DNA of 64,000 nt from Cohnella fermenti (GCF_004801405.1 NZ_SSOB01000025.1:1-64000); one strand, 5' to 3'; shown: positions 6,965-15,018, counted from the first letter of the stretch. Translations and numbers: made by a program. Notes: generated by a model from the letters alone, not told the origin.

Positions 6965-8300
6965 GACGACGGACCGGGAAGCGCTGCGGGAGACGCTGAA
7001 GATCAAGCTCGATTACGACCAGCTCACGAACTGCATGCGATGCGGCTTCTGCCTGCCGGCCTGCCCGACGTTCCGGGAGACCGGGCTGGAGGCGGAATCG
7101 CCGCGCGGCCGCATCGCCTTGATGAAGGCGACCGTGGACGGCATCATGGGCCCGGACGTGCCGTTCGAGGAGCAGATGAGCCACTGCCTCGGCTGCCGCG
7201 CGTGCGAGCCGGCCTGTCCGGCCGATGTGAAGTACGGTCAGTTGATCGAGCAGGCGCGGGATGCGATCGAGGAGCACACGACGCAGCATCGCGGCTGGGT
7301 GAAGGGCGTGCGCAAGCTTGTGTTCCAGGGGCTGTTCCCGCATCCGAAGCGGATGGAGCTGCTCGGCAAGGGGCTTAAGCTGTACCAGCGCTCCGGCCTG
7401 CAGACGGCAGTGCGGAAGACGAACGCGCTGAAGCTGCTGCCGAAGCAGCTCGCCGACATGGAGAAGATTCTGCCGGAGGCGACGGGCAAGGGCGTCGTGA
7501 AGACGCTCGGCACGCATGTTCCCGCGAAGGGACAGAAGGTCGGCACGGTCGGCATGTTCCGCGGCTGCCTGATGGACGCGATGTTCGCGGAGACGAACCG
7601 GAAGACCGTGGAGCTGCTGAGCGAAGCCGGGTTCGACGTGGCCATCCCGGAAGCGCAGAACTGCTGCGGCGCGCTTCATGCGCACAGCGGGGAGACGGCA
7701 CAGGCGAAGGAGCTGGCGAAGCGCAACATCCGGGCGTTCCGCGAAGCCGGCGTCGATGCGATCATCTCCAACGCGGGGGGCTGCGGCGCCATCCTCGTGG
7801 AATACGATCATCTGCTGCACGACGAGCCGCAGTGGCGCGAGGATGCGGCGTGGTTCGCGAGCCATACGAAGGATATCAGCACGATTCTGTGGAACGAAGG
7901 CCGTCCGCTTCCGTTCGCCGAGCCGGTTGGCGGCGAAGCCGCGGCCGTTCGCGTGACGTATCAGGACTCCTGCCACCTGAAGAACGTCATGAAGGGCGGG
8001 GCGTCCCCCCGCAGCCTGCTCGGCGCGCTTCCGGGCGTCGAGCTTGTCGAGATGAAGGATGCGGGCTCCTGCTGCGGCTCGGCCGGCATCTACAACATAA
8101 CGCAGCCGGAGATGGCCAACCGCCTGCTGGAGAAGAAGATGAAGGATGCGAACGGCACGGCGGCGCACTACATCGTCACGAGCAATCCGGGCTGCCTGCT
8201 GCAGATGAAGCTGGGCATCGAGCGTCATGCGAGCGACAAGCGGATGGAGGCCGTCCACATCGTCGACTTCCTGCACGAGAGAATGGCGGCGCGCGGATAG
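6957..8300 (+). CDS. glcF: Glycolate oxidase iron-sulfur subunit GlcF
   Basis: A 447-residue Fe-S protein starting at GTG 6957 inside the end of glcD. Two 4Fe-4S ferredoxin motifs are visible: CMRCGFCLPACP near residues 26-37 and CLGCRACEPACP near 77-88. Two cysteine-rich CCG domains follow (NCCGALHAHSG near residue 235 and SCCGSAGIYN near 370), as in GlcF and heterodisulfide reductase-type electron-transfer subunits. It should pass electrons from the GlcD flavin to the quinone pool. The length and motif order are complete. Its operon ends at the terminator that follows. Confidence 0.93.
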   Translation: MAKTTDREALRETLKIKLDYDQLTNCMRCGFCLPACPTFRETGLEAESPRGRIALMKATVDGIMGPDVPFEEQMSHCLGCRACEPACPADVKYGQLIEQARDAIEEHTTQHRGWVKGVRKLVFQGLFPHPKRMELLGKGLKLYQRSGLQTAVRKTNALKLLPKQLADMEKILPEATGKGVVKTLGTHVPAKGQKVGTVGMFRGCLMDAMFAETNRKTVELLSEAGFDVAIPEAQNCCGALHAHSGETAQAKELAKRNIRAFREAGVDAIISNAGGCGAILVEYDHLLHDEPQWREDAAWFASHTKDISTILWNEGRPLPFAEPVGGEAAAVRVTYQDSCHLKNVMKGGASPRSLLGALPGVELVEMKDAGSCCGSAGIYNITQPEMANRLLEKKMKDANGTAAHYIVTSNPGCLLQMKLGIERHASDKRMEAVHIVDFLHERMAARG

Positions 8301-8311
8301 CGCCGAACGCG

Positions 8312-8345
8312 AGGTCTTCCGAAGCGGAAGGCCTTTTCCTTTTTT
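8312..8345 (+). terminator. Terminator of glcDF
   Basis: AGGTCTTCCG and CGGAAGGCCT pair around AAGC with one G-T, followed by TTTTCC and TTTTTTT. It lies 12 bases after the glcF stop. Confidence 0.88.
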
Positions 8346-8475
8346 TGTTCTATTCGCGCCGCTGCAGTTGAGTAGATCTGTTCTATGGAATGCGCTAAAT
8401 TGTTGCTACCAAGGAGGGCGCGCCAAGTGCTACTCTGGAATCGGCGCCGAATTGAACCAAATGGAGGCGGTTGTG

Positions 8476-9765
8476 ATGAGGAGCAACAAGGGACGGAGAA
8501 CGCGGGGGTGGAGGATGTGGCTGTCGCTGCTGACGCTGTTGGCCGTTCTTCCGGCCGGAACGGGCAGCGCTGCGGTCACGCTGGAGGAAGTGCCTTACGC
8601 GATGGACTCGAGCAACCAGGCGGGCTGGTGGTCGCCGCTCGACACGTACGGGACGGGGCTGGAGTATGCGTACATGGCTTACAATGCTCCGGGCAGCACG
8701 GCGGGCACACATAAAGTGTACATCGCCAGACGCGACGGGACGGGCGCCTGGAGCAACATCCCGGTCATGAACGGGACAAGCGTCGCCGAATTCGTCGACG
8801 ACAACGGCCACAATCAGCCGTCGATCGCGCGGGACGGCAGCGGGCGCTTCCATGTGTTCGCGTCGATGCACAACAACACGTGGCGGTACTTCCGCTCGGA
8901 TACGGTGGGCGGAGCGCCGCAGGAGCATGCGGCGGATATGCCCGATCCGACGATGAAGGTCACTTATCCGATCGTGACGACGGCGCCGAACGGAGATCTG
9001 TATCTGTTCGTTCGCGCGGATAACGATCCGGGAGGCAAGCGCTACGGCGTGCTGCTGCGGTGGGATAACGCCGCCTCGACGTGGAGTCAGATTGCGGTTA
9101 TCGCGTCGAATCTTAACAAGTCGGTTTATCCCGACGATCTCGTGTTCGATTCCAACGGAGATCTGCACATCCTGTTCGAATGGGCGCAATTCGCGGCCAG
9201 CGCCTTGCGGCACCAGCTCTCGTATTTGAAGTACAGCCCGTCAACGGGCACATTCTCGAAGGCGGACGGGACTGCCGTGTCGGCGCCGGTGTCGCTGACG
9301 ACGGCCGACATCGTCCAGCCGCTCGCTTCGACCGAAGCGTACGTGACCAGCGGCGACGATCCCGGCGGTCCGGGCGTCCAAAGCGCCAAACTGATCGTCG
9401 ATTCCAACAACAGCCCGATCATCGCCTACCGGTACCGCGAGGAAGGCAGCTCGACCTTCTCCGTCAAGCTGGCGACGCACAACGCTTCCGGGTGGCAGAG
9501 GCAGACCGTCTACAACGCCTCCGAGACGAGAGCCGCCATCGACGTCACGTGGACGGGGAGCGCGGCGAGGGTGTATTACGCCGTAACGAGCGGCACCGAT
9601 CGCGCCTATATGGCGACGTTGTCCGGCGGAGTGTGGACGCCGACGTCGATCGCGCCGGGCGTGCCGATCGAGCGGCTGGCGGTCAAGCGCAACGCCAAGG
9701 GCGTCGACATTCTGTATCTGGTCGACCTGACGAACCTGAAGCTGATCTACGGGCGCAATCCTTAA
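8476..9765 (+). CDS. Secreted BNR-repeat protein (BNR_4 type, possible polysaccharide lyase)
   Basis: A 429-residue exported protein. The N-terminus is a basic stretch followed by a hydrophobic core (MWLSLLTLLAVLP) and a GSAA cleavage region near residue 33. The mature part resembles the BNR_4 beta-propeller family, which includes polysaccharide lyases related to ulvan lyase: YAYMAYNA, VDDNGHNQPSIARDGSG and FASMHNNTWRYF blocks occur in the expected order. The reading frame is open far upstream, but GGAGG at 8463-8467 and the signal peptide place the start at ATG 8476. It is a single gene between two terminators. The substrate is unknown, and it might be a non-catalytic binding protein. Confidence 0.8.
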   Translation: MRSNKGRRTRGWRMWLSLLTLLAVLPAGTGSAAVTLEEVPYAMDSSNQAGWWSPLDTYGTGLEYAYMAYNAPGSTAGTHKVYIARRDGTGAWSNIPVMNGTSVAEFVDDNGHNQPSIARDGSGRFHVFASMHNNTWRYFRSDTVGGAPQEHAADMPDPTMKVTYPIVTTAPNGDLYLFVRADNDPGGKRYGVLLRWDNAASTWSQIAVIASNLNKSVYPDDLVFDSNGDLHILFEWAQFAASALRHQLSYLKYSPSTGTFSKADGTAVSAPVSLTTADIVQPLASTEAYVTSGDDPGGPGVQSAKLIVDSNNSPIIAYRYREEGSSTFSVKLATHNASGWQRQTVYNASETRAAIDVTWTGSAARVYYAVTSGTDRAYMATLSGGVWTPTSIAPGVPIERLAVKRNAKGVDILYLVDLTNLKLIYGRNP

Positions 9766-9802
9766 CGATTCTTAACAGCGGACAACGGCAAGAGCGAACG
9801 AA

Positions 9803-9837
9803 GAGGCGCGGGACATTCCATATGCCCGCGCTTCTTG
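9803..9837 (+). terminator. Terminator of BNR-repeat gene
   Basis: GCGCGGG and CCCGCGC flank an 11-12 base loop, followed by TTCTTGGCGTCTTCTTG. The T-tract is weak but the position after the stop codon fits. Confidence 0.65.
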
Positions 9838-9864
9838 GCGTCTTCTTGTTGTGAGCGCATGCGG

Positions 9865-9893
9865 TTGACAGGGCGGGCGATCTGGGCTACGAT
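9865..9893 (+). promoter_or_regulatory. Sigma-A-type promoter for DUF6530 gene
   Basis: TTGACA (9865-9870), a 17-base spacer, then TACGAT (9888-9893). The -35 is perfect. It lies about 90 bases before the coding start, with an 8-bp tandem repeat between. Confidence 0.7.
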
Positions 9894-9902
9894 GGAATTC
9901 GA

Positions 9903-9926
9903 TTTAGTAATTCAGTAATTTAGTAA
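9903..9926 (+). repeat. Three tandem 8-bp units TTTAGTAA-type
   Basis: TTTAGTAA, TTCAGTAA and TTTAGTAA run head to tail with no gap, immediately downstream of the promoter at 9865-9893. They are AT-rich in an otherwise GC-rich region. They may be an iterated operator or a UTR element. Confidence 0.6.
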
Positions 9927-9983
9927 ATAACTAATTCGAATCTTGAATGGAACGTTGCGAAGCGCATGAAGGGGGCTATTCCC

Positions 9984-10463
9984 ATGAAGATACCGACGAC
10001 ACTAAAGCACAAGCCGGTTATCGTCGCCGAAGATTACGAACGAATCGACGGCAGGCTGGCGGGACAGACCGATACGAAGGGGCTGTCGCTGGGGCTTGCC
10101 CAATGGAACGACCGCGGCAAGGTCGACATCTCGGCGAAGGTATGGAGGTACACGGGGGAGAAGTGGTCGCGCCAATCCGAGGAGCTTCCGCTGCACCGCG
10201 TGCTTGACCTGTCCATTCTCATCTGCCGCACTTTGGAGCATTTTCGCGAGTCGTATCGGTTCGACAACCACTACGATCCCGCGAATCCGCGGATCGACCG
10301 GATCGGCCTGCAGGGGGATGCGATGACGGTCGAGGTGTGCACGGACAATGAGAAGATCGGGGAAGACATCAAGCTGTTCAACCAGGCGTTGAGCGACGAC
10401 GGCGAGCTGATCGGGGAGAGGCTTCGGACGTTGTCCCGGCTGCTCAAGGAGATGGGCTATTAA
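9984..10463 (+). CDS. DUF6530 family protein
   Basis: A 159-residue cytoplasmic protein. It begins MKIPTTLKHKPVIVAEDYERIDG and contains DTKGLSLGLAQWNDRG followed by ISAKVWRY and SEELPLHRVLDLS, recognisable as the DUF6530 family of unknown function. AAGGGGG lies 8 bases before ATG 9984, so that start is preferred over the in-frame ATG at 9966. It is followed after 38 bases by the GIY-YIG gene on the same strand, and both are probably driven by the promoter at 9865. Confidence 0.8.
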   Translation: MKIPTTLKHKPVIVAEDYERIDGRLAGQTDTKGLSLGLAQWNDRGKVDISAKVWRYTGEKWSRQSEELPLHRVLDLSILICRTLEHFRESYRFDNHYDPANPRIDRIGLQGDAMTVEVCTDNEKIGEDIKLFNQALSDDGELIGERLRTLSRLLKEMGY

Positions 10464-10501
10464 TTAAGCCGCCAGGCGGCGAGAGGAGAGGAGCGAACAT
10501 A

Positions 10502-10864
10502 ATGCAGACGAACAGGCGCAAGGAGCTGCAGGAGGAGTACAAGCAGATCAAGACGTACATGGGTGTCGTTCGCTTGACCAACCGGGTAAGCGGGAAGATG
10601 TTCATCGACGCTTACCCGAACCTGAAGAACAAGTGGATGACGCTACAGATGCAGCTCGACATGGGACGGTTCGCGAACGCCGAGCTGCAGAAGGACTGGA
10701 ACGAGCTCGGCAAGGACGCCTTCGAGTACGAGGTGCTGGAGCAGAAGGATACGACGGATGTGGCCGACGTGCGCTGGGAGACGAAGATGATGGGCAAGCG
10801 CTGGCTCGAGAAGCTGCAGCCTTACGGGGACAGCGGCTATAACCGGCCGAGGGCCGAGCCGTAA
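10502..10864 (+). CDS. GIY-YIG nuclease family protein
   Basis: A 120-residue protein of the short, stand-alone GIY-YIG family common in Bacillaceae and Paenibacillaceae. The characteristic block is KTYMGVVRLTNRVSGKMFI, where the GIY is replaced by YMGV, with a later LQMQLDMGRFANAELQKDW and ETKMMGKRWLEKL. These proteins are annotated as nucleases by homology only, and several catalytic positions of UvrC-type GIY-YIG enzymes are not conserved. AGAGGAG precedes ATG 10502. It follows the DUF6530 gene and precedes the lsa leader promoter. Confidence 0.8.
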   Translation: MQTNRRKELQEEYKQIKTYMGVVRLTNRVSGKMFIDAYPNLKNKWMTLQMQLDMGRFANAELQKDWNELGKDAFEYEVLEQKDTTDVADVRWETKMMGKRWLEKLQPYGDSGYNRPRAEP

Positions 10865-10890
10865 CGGGCGGCCGGGGCAAACGCTGAGGG

Positions 10891-10920
10891 TTGTCATTCG
10901 CTTGGCATCCGTGGTATCAT
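10891..10920 (+). promoter_or_regulatory. Promoter of the Lsa-type ABC-F leader
   Basis: TTGTCA (10891-10896), 18-base spacer, TATCAT (10915-10920). It gives a leader of about 240 bases before the ABC-F start codon. Confidence 0.65.
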
Positions 10921-10926
10921 TCAATT

Positions 10927-11149
10927 ACTTTAATTCAGGGAGCTGAATGCGATAATGTGACTTTCTTGCCAAGGACCATGGAAGGGAAGCGAAGCGGTTT
11001 ATTCGCTGTCTTTTTTATGCCTATGCGAGAGAGTGCCCTTATCCGTTCGCTCAGACGAATCGCGCGCGATCCGCCTCCTTATGCCGGGGGGCGGTCGTTG
11101 CCGCTGTATTTGAGCCGCGAGAGGCGCTGTCTCTCGCGGCTCATTTTTT
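10927..11149 (+). promoter_or_regulatory. Transcription-attenuation leader of the ABC-F gene
   Basis: GAGCCGCGAGAG (11112-11123) and CTCTCGCGGCTC (11131-11142) form a perfect 12-bp terminator stem followed by ATTTTTTA, ending only 6 bases before the GGGAGG ribosome site of the ABC-F gene. GCGAGAG at 11025-11031 can pair with CTCTCGC at 11131-11137, giving an alternative antiterminator. A minimal ORF (ATG CGA TAA, 10947-10955) has GGGAG at 10938-10942. Antibiotic-stalled ribosomes on a leader ORF switching such stems is established for several ABC-F and erm genes. Its use here is inferred. Confidence 0.82.
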
Positions 11150-11167
11150 ATGGCGGGAGGATAATTT

Positions 11168-12634
11168 ATGTCATTAATTAACGTGAGGAATCTCACCTTT
11201 GCTTACGACGGCAGCTACGATAACGTGTTCGAGAACGTCAGCTTCCAGATCGACACCGATTGGAAGCTCGGCTTCACCGGAAGGAACGGCAGAGGGAAGA
11301 CGACCTTCCTGAATCTGCTGCTCGGCAAGTATGAATACTCCGGTCGCATTGACGCTAACGTCGCGTTTGATTATTTTCCATATCCGGTTGAAGACAAGAG
11401 CAGGACCGCGCTGGAGATCGTTGCGGACATCCACCCCGATTACGTGTACTGGGAGCTGCTTCGCGAGTTCAGTCTGCTGGACGTCTCCGAGGAGGCGCTG
11501 GACCGCCCGTTCGACTCCTTGTCGAGCGGAGAGCAGACCAAGGTGCTGCTGGCGGCGCTGTTCCTGAAGGAGAACAACTTCCTCTTGATCGACGAACCGA
11601 CGAATCACCTGGACATGGGCGCGCGCGAGCTGGTGAGCCGGTACTTAAGCGCCAAGTCGGGCTTCATCCTCGTCTCGCATGACCGGGCGTTCCTCGATCG
11701 GTGCGTCGACCACGTTCTGTCCATCAATCGCGCCACTATCGAGATTCAGCAAGGGAACTTCAGCAGTTGGATGGAGAACAAGAGCAGGCAGGACCATTAC
11801 GAGCTGGCCGAGAACGACAAGCTGCGCAAGGACATCAAGAGGCTTAACGAAGCGGCGGCGAGAACGAGTCAATGGTCGGACGAGGTGGAGAAGACGAAGA
11901 TCGGCCACGGGGTGCCCGATCGGGGGTATGTCGGCCATAAGGCGGCGAAAATGATGAAGCGATCCAAAGCCATCGAGAACCGGCAGCAATCGGCGGCGGC
12001 GGAGAAGGAGAAGCTGCTGCGCAACGTCGACAGTATGGAGAGTTTGAAGATCGGCCAAATGCGTTACCACAAGCATCAGCTTGCGGAACTGGACCGGGTG
12101 TCGATCTTCTACGGGGACCGTAAGGTGTGCGAGAATGTCGGCTTCCGGATCGAGCAGGGCGACCGGATCGCGATTCGGGGCAACAACGGCGCCGGCAAGT
12201 CGAGCGTGCTGAAGCTGCTGCTCGGAGAGGAGATCAAGCACGAGGGCGAGGTCAGGAGAGGGAGCCAACTGCGCATCTCCTACGTGTCTCAGGATACGTC
12301 CCATCTCCGCGGCAACTTATCGGCTTACGCCAGAGAGCACGACATCGACGAGAGCTTGTTCAAGGCGATTCTGCGCAAGCTCGACTTCTCCCGGACGCAG
12401 TTCGAGAAGGACATGGCGGACTTCAGCGGCGGCCAGAAGAAGAAGGTGCTGATCGCGCGAAGCTTAAGCGAGAAGGCGCATCTGTACGTGTGGGACGAAC
12501 CGCTCAACTTCATCGACGTTCTCTCGCGGATGCAGATCGAGGAATTGCTTGTGCAGCACGCTCCGACAATCGTCTTCGTGGAGCACGATCGCGAGTTCCA
12601 TGAGCGGGTTGCGACGAAGATCGTCGAGCTGTAA
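11168..12634 (+). CDS. Lsa-family ABC-F ribosomal protection protein
   Basis: A 488-residue ABC-F ATPase with two nucleotide-binding domains and no membrane segments. NBD1 has Walker A GRNGRGKTT near residue 39, signature LSSGEQ near 118 and Walker B LLIDEPTNHLD near 138. A charged interdomain linker follows at roughly residues 190-280. NBD2 has GNNGAGKSS near 339, FSGGQ near 420 and YVWDEPLNFID near 440. The opening MSLINVRNLTFAYDGSYDN and overall length resemble the Lsa group, which displaces lincosamides, pleuromutilins and streptogramin A from the ribosome. Resistance here is inferred from family only. ATG 11168 follows GGGAGG and the attenuator. Confidence 0.9.
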   Translation: MSLINVRNLTFAYDGSYDNVFENVSFQIDTDWKLGFTGRNGRGKTTFLNLLLGKYEYSGRIDANVAFDYFPYPVEDKSRTALEIVADIHPDYVYWELLREFSLLDVSEEALDRPFDSLSSGEQTKVLLAALFLKENNFLLIDEPTNHLDMGARELVSRYLSAKSGFILVSHDRAFLDRCVDHVLSINRATIEIQQGNFSSWMENKSRQDHYELAENDKLRKDIKRLNEAAARTSQWSDEVEKTKIGHGVPDRGYVGHKAAKMMKRSKAIENRQQSAAAEKEKLLRNVDSMESLKIGQMRYHKHQLAELDRVSIFYGDRKVCENVGFRIEQGDRIAIRGNNGAGKSSVLKLLLGEEIKHEGEVRRGSQLRISYVSQDTSHLRGNLSAYAREHDIDESLFKAILRKLDFSRTQFEKDMADFSGGQKKKVLIARSLSEKAHLYVWDEPLNFIDVLSRMQIEELLVQHAPTIVFVEHDREFHERVATKIVEL

Positions 12635-12640
12635 CCGGGC

Positions 12641-12697
12641 GGCAACTCTCTGGAACTGTGGCAAACCTCTGGAATGGGGGCAAACCTCTAGAATTAT
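12641..12697 (+). repeat. Three 19-bp tandem repeats after the ABC-F gene
   Basis: Units starting at 12641, 12660 and 12679 share GGCAAACCTCTGGAAT with few changes. The array starts 6 bases after the ABC-F stop codon. No stem-loop or gene is associated. Confidence 0.65.
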
Positions 12698-12727
12698 TTT
12701 ACAAACAACCTTATTATGATATAAAAG

Positions 12728-12756
12728 TTGTCTGATGCTCGAATGTCTGTTATAGT
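12728..12756 (+). promoter_or_regulatory. Promoter of the c-di-AMP riboswitch transcript
   Basis: TTGTCT (12728-12733), 17-base spacer, TATAGT (12751-12756), about 45 bases before the aptamer. Confidence 0.6.
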
Positions 12757-12802
12757 TAAAGATAGGCCTATAGAAGGATAAGAAGAATAACCGAATAAGG
12801 CG

Positions 12803-12924
12803 TCTTACAGCTTAGTTTCCGGCGGCAGCCGGAGAGCGGGGGAACCAATTTTCTGGGGCGAATCGATCCGTCGGATCGTAGGGGACCATCTGACCCGAGC
12901 CCGTCAGCTAACCTCGTCAGCTTG
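12803..12924 (+). ncRNA. c-di-AMP riboswitch (ydaO/yuaA type)
   Basis: The conserved blocks of the ydaO aptamer occur in order: GCTTAGTTTCC, then GCGGGGGAACCAA, TGGGGCGAATC, GTAGGGGACCAT, GACCCGAGCCC and finally CCGTCAGCTAACCTCGTCAGC, split by a variable helix (CGATCCGTCGGATCG). It is followed by an expression platform in which GGGTCAA (about 12934-12940) can pair with TTGACCC (about 12972-12978), excluding the terminator at 12974-12997. Such riboswitches terminate transcription when c-di-AMP is high, so the downstream KamA gene should be expressed when c-di-AMP falls, as on osmotic upshift. Confidence 0.95.
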
Positions 12925-12973
12925 GGATGGGTCAAGTACGCGCAGCGGAGGACGTGTCCTCGGCTTGTCTTTT

Positions 12974-12997
12974 GACCCGTGCAACGGGTCTTTTTTT
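12974..12997 (+). terminator. Riboswitch-controlled terminator
   Basis: GACCCGT and ACGGGTC with a 3-base GCA loop, then TTTTTTT. It is the off-state hairpin of the c-di-AMP riboswitch. Confidence 0.92.
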
Positions 12998-13068
12998 GTC
13001 GCGGCGGCACGCCGTGCGAGACGGGAGAAGACCCCGCAAGAGCCAAATACAGCTAAAGGAGAATGCCT

Positions 13069-14256
13069 ATGCCTCAGCCGAAGTATTTGACGTCTATCGA
13101 CAAGATCGCTCAGTTGCCCGAGACGGAGAGGGAGCAGCTTAAGCGGATTACGGAGAAATTCGTCTTCCGCGTCAACGACTATTACTTGGACCTGATCGAT
13201 TGGGACGATCCGAACGACCCGATTCGCAAGCTGGTCATTCCGAATTCCGACGAGCTTGGCGAATACGGGCGCTGGGACGCCTCGGACGAAGACACGAATT
13301 ACGTCGTGCCCGGCTGCCAGCACAAGTACGGCACGACGGCGCTTCTGATCGTCTCGGAGGTGTGCGGCGCATATTGCCGGTATTGCTTCCGCAAGCGGCT
13401 GTTCCGCAACGATGTCAAGGAATCGGTCACGGACATCGAGCCGGGGCTGGCGTACATCTCGGAGCACCCGGAGATCAACAATGTGCTGCTCACCGGAGGA
13501 GACAGCCTGATTCTCGGAACCCCGCGGATTCGCGCGATTCTGGAGCGGCTGAGGGCGATCGAGCATGTGAAGATCATCCGGCTTGGCTCGAAGATTCCGG
13601 TGTTCAACCCGATGCGAATCTACGAGGACGAGGAACTGCTCCGCGCGATCGCGGAATTCTCCACGCCCGAGAAGAGAATCTACGTGATGGCGCATATCAA
13701 CCACCCCCGCGAGATTACGCCGCAGGCGGTCAAGGGCTTCGAGGCGCTGCATCGGGCCGGAGCGATCGTCGTCAACCAGACGCCCGTGCTGCGCGGCATC
13801 AACGACGATCCGAAGGTGCTCGCGGAGCTGCTGGACAGACTGTCGTGGGCGGGAGTGACGCCGTATTACTTCTTCGTGAACCGTCCGGTGGCGGGCAACA
13901 AGGCGTTCGTCTTGCCGCTGCGGGAAGTGTACGAGATCGTCGAACAGGCGAAAGCGCTTACGTCCGGTCTCGGCAAGAGAGTCCGGCTGTCGATGAGCCA
14001 CACCTCGGGGAAAATCGAGATTCTCGCGATCAACGAAGGCAAGGCGTACCTGAAGTACCATCAGTCGAGAGATGGGCGCTACGGCACGTTCATGGCGCTC
14101 GATTGTCCGGATGACGCCTCCTGGTTCGACGATCTGCCGGGCAGCGAGCAATATTGGACGAAGCCGGCGAAGAAGACGGATGCGGTCGCATCCGTCAACG
14201 CCATGCCGGACATGCCTGCCGGCCGGAAGGCGGCTCGCGAGGCGACGACGGCGTAA
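13069..14256 (+). CDS. KamA-family radical SAM aminomutase (lysine-site residues replaced)
   Basis: A 395-residue radical SAM enzyme of the lysine 2,3-aminomutase family. The cluster motif is CGAYCRYC near residue 103, followed by FRKRLF, and LLTGGDSL near 143. The segment YYFFVNRPVAGNKAF aligns with the region that holds lysine-binding Asp293 in the clostridial enzyme, and here Arg takes that place. RLSMSHTSGKIEI aligns with the region of Asp330, here Ser or near. The substrate is therefore probably not lysine; a basic residue at the first site recalls glutamate 2,3-aminomutase (inference). AAAGGAG is 7 bases before ATG 13069, better than ATG 13063. The gene is alone behind a c-di-AMP riboswitch, with no acetyltransferase partner. 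Confidence 0.85.
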   Translation: MPQPKYLTSIDKIAQLPETEREQLKRITEKFVFRVNDYYLDLIDWDDPNDPIRKLVIPNSDELGEYGRWDASDEDTNYVVPGCQHKYGTTALLIVSEVCGAYCRYCFRKRLFRNDVKESVTDIEPGLAYISEHPEINNVLLTGGDSLILGTPRIRAILERLRAIEHVKIIRLGSKIPVFNPMRIYEDEELLRAIAEFSTPEKRIYVMAHINHPREITPQAVKGFEALHRAGAIVVNQTPVLRGINDDPKVLAELLDRLSWAGVTPYYFFVNRPVAGNKAFVLPLREVYEIVEQAKALTSGLGKRVRLSMSHTSGKIEILAINEGKAYLKYHQSRDGRYGTFMALDCPDDASWFDDLPGSEQYWTKPAKKTDAVASVNAMPDMPAGRKAAREATTA

Positions 14257-14337
14257 GGGAGCGCGGAGAAGGAGAGCGAAGAAGGAAGCGAGTAGAAGGA
14301 TGGTCGAGGAAGGACGCACGTAGAAGGAAGAGCGAGG

Positions 14338-14385
14338 AGCGCTGCGAGGCTGCCGGATGGGGCGGCTCCGCAGCGCTTCTTTGTT
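14338..14385 (+). terminator. Terminator of the KamA-family gene
   Basis: AGCGCTGCG and CGCAGCGCT pair around a GC-rich loop that contains its own GGCTGCC/GGCGGCT stem, followed by TCTTTGTTCTC. It lies about 80 bases after the stop codon. Confidence 0.75.
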
Positions 14386-14420
14386 CTCAAGTAGCGCCGG
14401 ATGCCAGGAATACAGGAATA

Positions 14421-14592
14421 TATGTGAAAATTCACATTCGTGCGGCGCGGTACTGGGCAGGTTGGACGATTCTATGTGAAAAACCGCATAAATTGCGGCA
14501 ATTCCACCCGGAAATCCCGCATGTATGCGAAAAATCACATAAAACGCCTCGATTGCCCCGAATCCAAGCCGATGAATGTGAAAAATCGCATA
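14421..14592 (+). repeat. Phased-box repeat element, copy C
   Basis: Boxes start at 14421, 14473, 14524 and 14575, spaced 52, 51 and 51 bp. The box3-box4 spacer (AAACGCCTCGATTGCCCC...AATCC...GCCGATG) is the best preserved part. Box 4 ends 6 bases before the stop codon of the converging HxlR-type gene, so read-through of that gene would transcribe the element in antisense orientation. Confidence 0.92.
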
Positions 14593-14598
14593 AAATCG

Positions 14599-14952
14599 TT
14601 AAGTCCGATCTCCCTGGGCGCGCTCTTCTCCGTAAAGCTCGCTCAGATGCTTCAGATGCGTCTCGCTCCATTCCCACATGGCGTTCAGGACGGGCTCCAG
14701 GTTGTTCGCATACTCCGTAAGCGTATATTCGACCTTCGGCGGCACCTGGAGGTACATCTTGCGATTCACGATGTCGTGGTACTCCAGCTCCCGCAGTTGC
14801 TGTGTCAGCATCTTCTTCGAGATGTCGGGAATTGCCTTCTGCAGTTGGCTGAACCGCATCGTTCCGTTCGTGAACAGTTGGAACAGAATGACGGGCTTCC
14901 ACTTGCCGACGAAGATCTCGAGCGCCGATTCGAACTTGCAATCCATGGACAT
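14599..14952 (-). CDS. HxlR-family transcriptional regulator
   Basis: A 117-residue winged-helix regulator of the HxlR/MarR-like family. The core CKFESALEIFVGKWKPVIL is followed by RFSQLQKAIPDISKKMLTQQ and LRELEYHDIVNRK, then VEYTLTEYANNLEPVL. Many family members sense oxidants or electrophiles through the N-terminal Cys, which is present here at residue 5. It is divergent from the doxX-like gene with 144 bp between starts and probably controls it (inference). Its 3' end abuts repeat copy C. Confidence 0.92.
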   Translation of the reverse strand: MSMDCKFESALEIFVGKWKPVILFQLFTNGTMRFSQLQKAIPDISKKMLTQQLRELEYHDIVNRKMYLQVPPKVEYTLTEYANNLEPVLNAMWEWSETHLKHLSELYGEERAQGDRT

Positions 14953-14991
14953 GAATCTATTCCCCCCCAGCTCTGATGCATGGTCTCCATT

Positions 14992-15018
14992 AGGTAACTA
15001 TGTTTATTTGAGGTTACT
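14992..15018. promoter_or_regulatory. Candidate HxlR operator
   Basis: AGGTAACT (14992-14999) and AGGTTACT (15011-15018) are near-identical direct copies 19 bp apart. Their GTAAC and GTTAC cores also form an inverted pair. They lie between the divergent HxlR and DoxX genes. Assigned by position. Confidence 0.35.

Noticed and set aside
6957..8300. Incomplete glycolate oxidase operon due to missing glcE
   Set aside because: Bacillus-type glycolate oxidases use only glcD and glcF, so the absence is normal.
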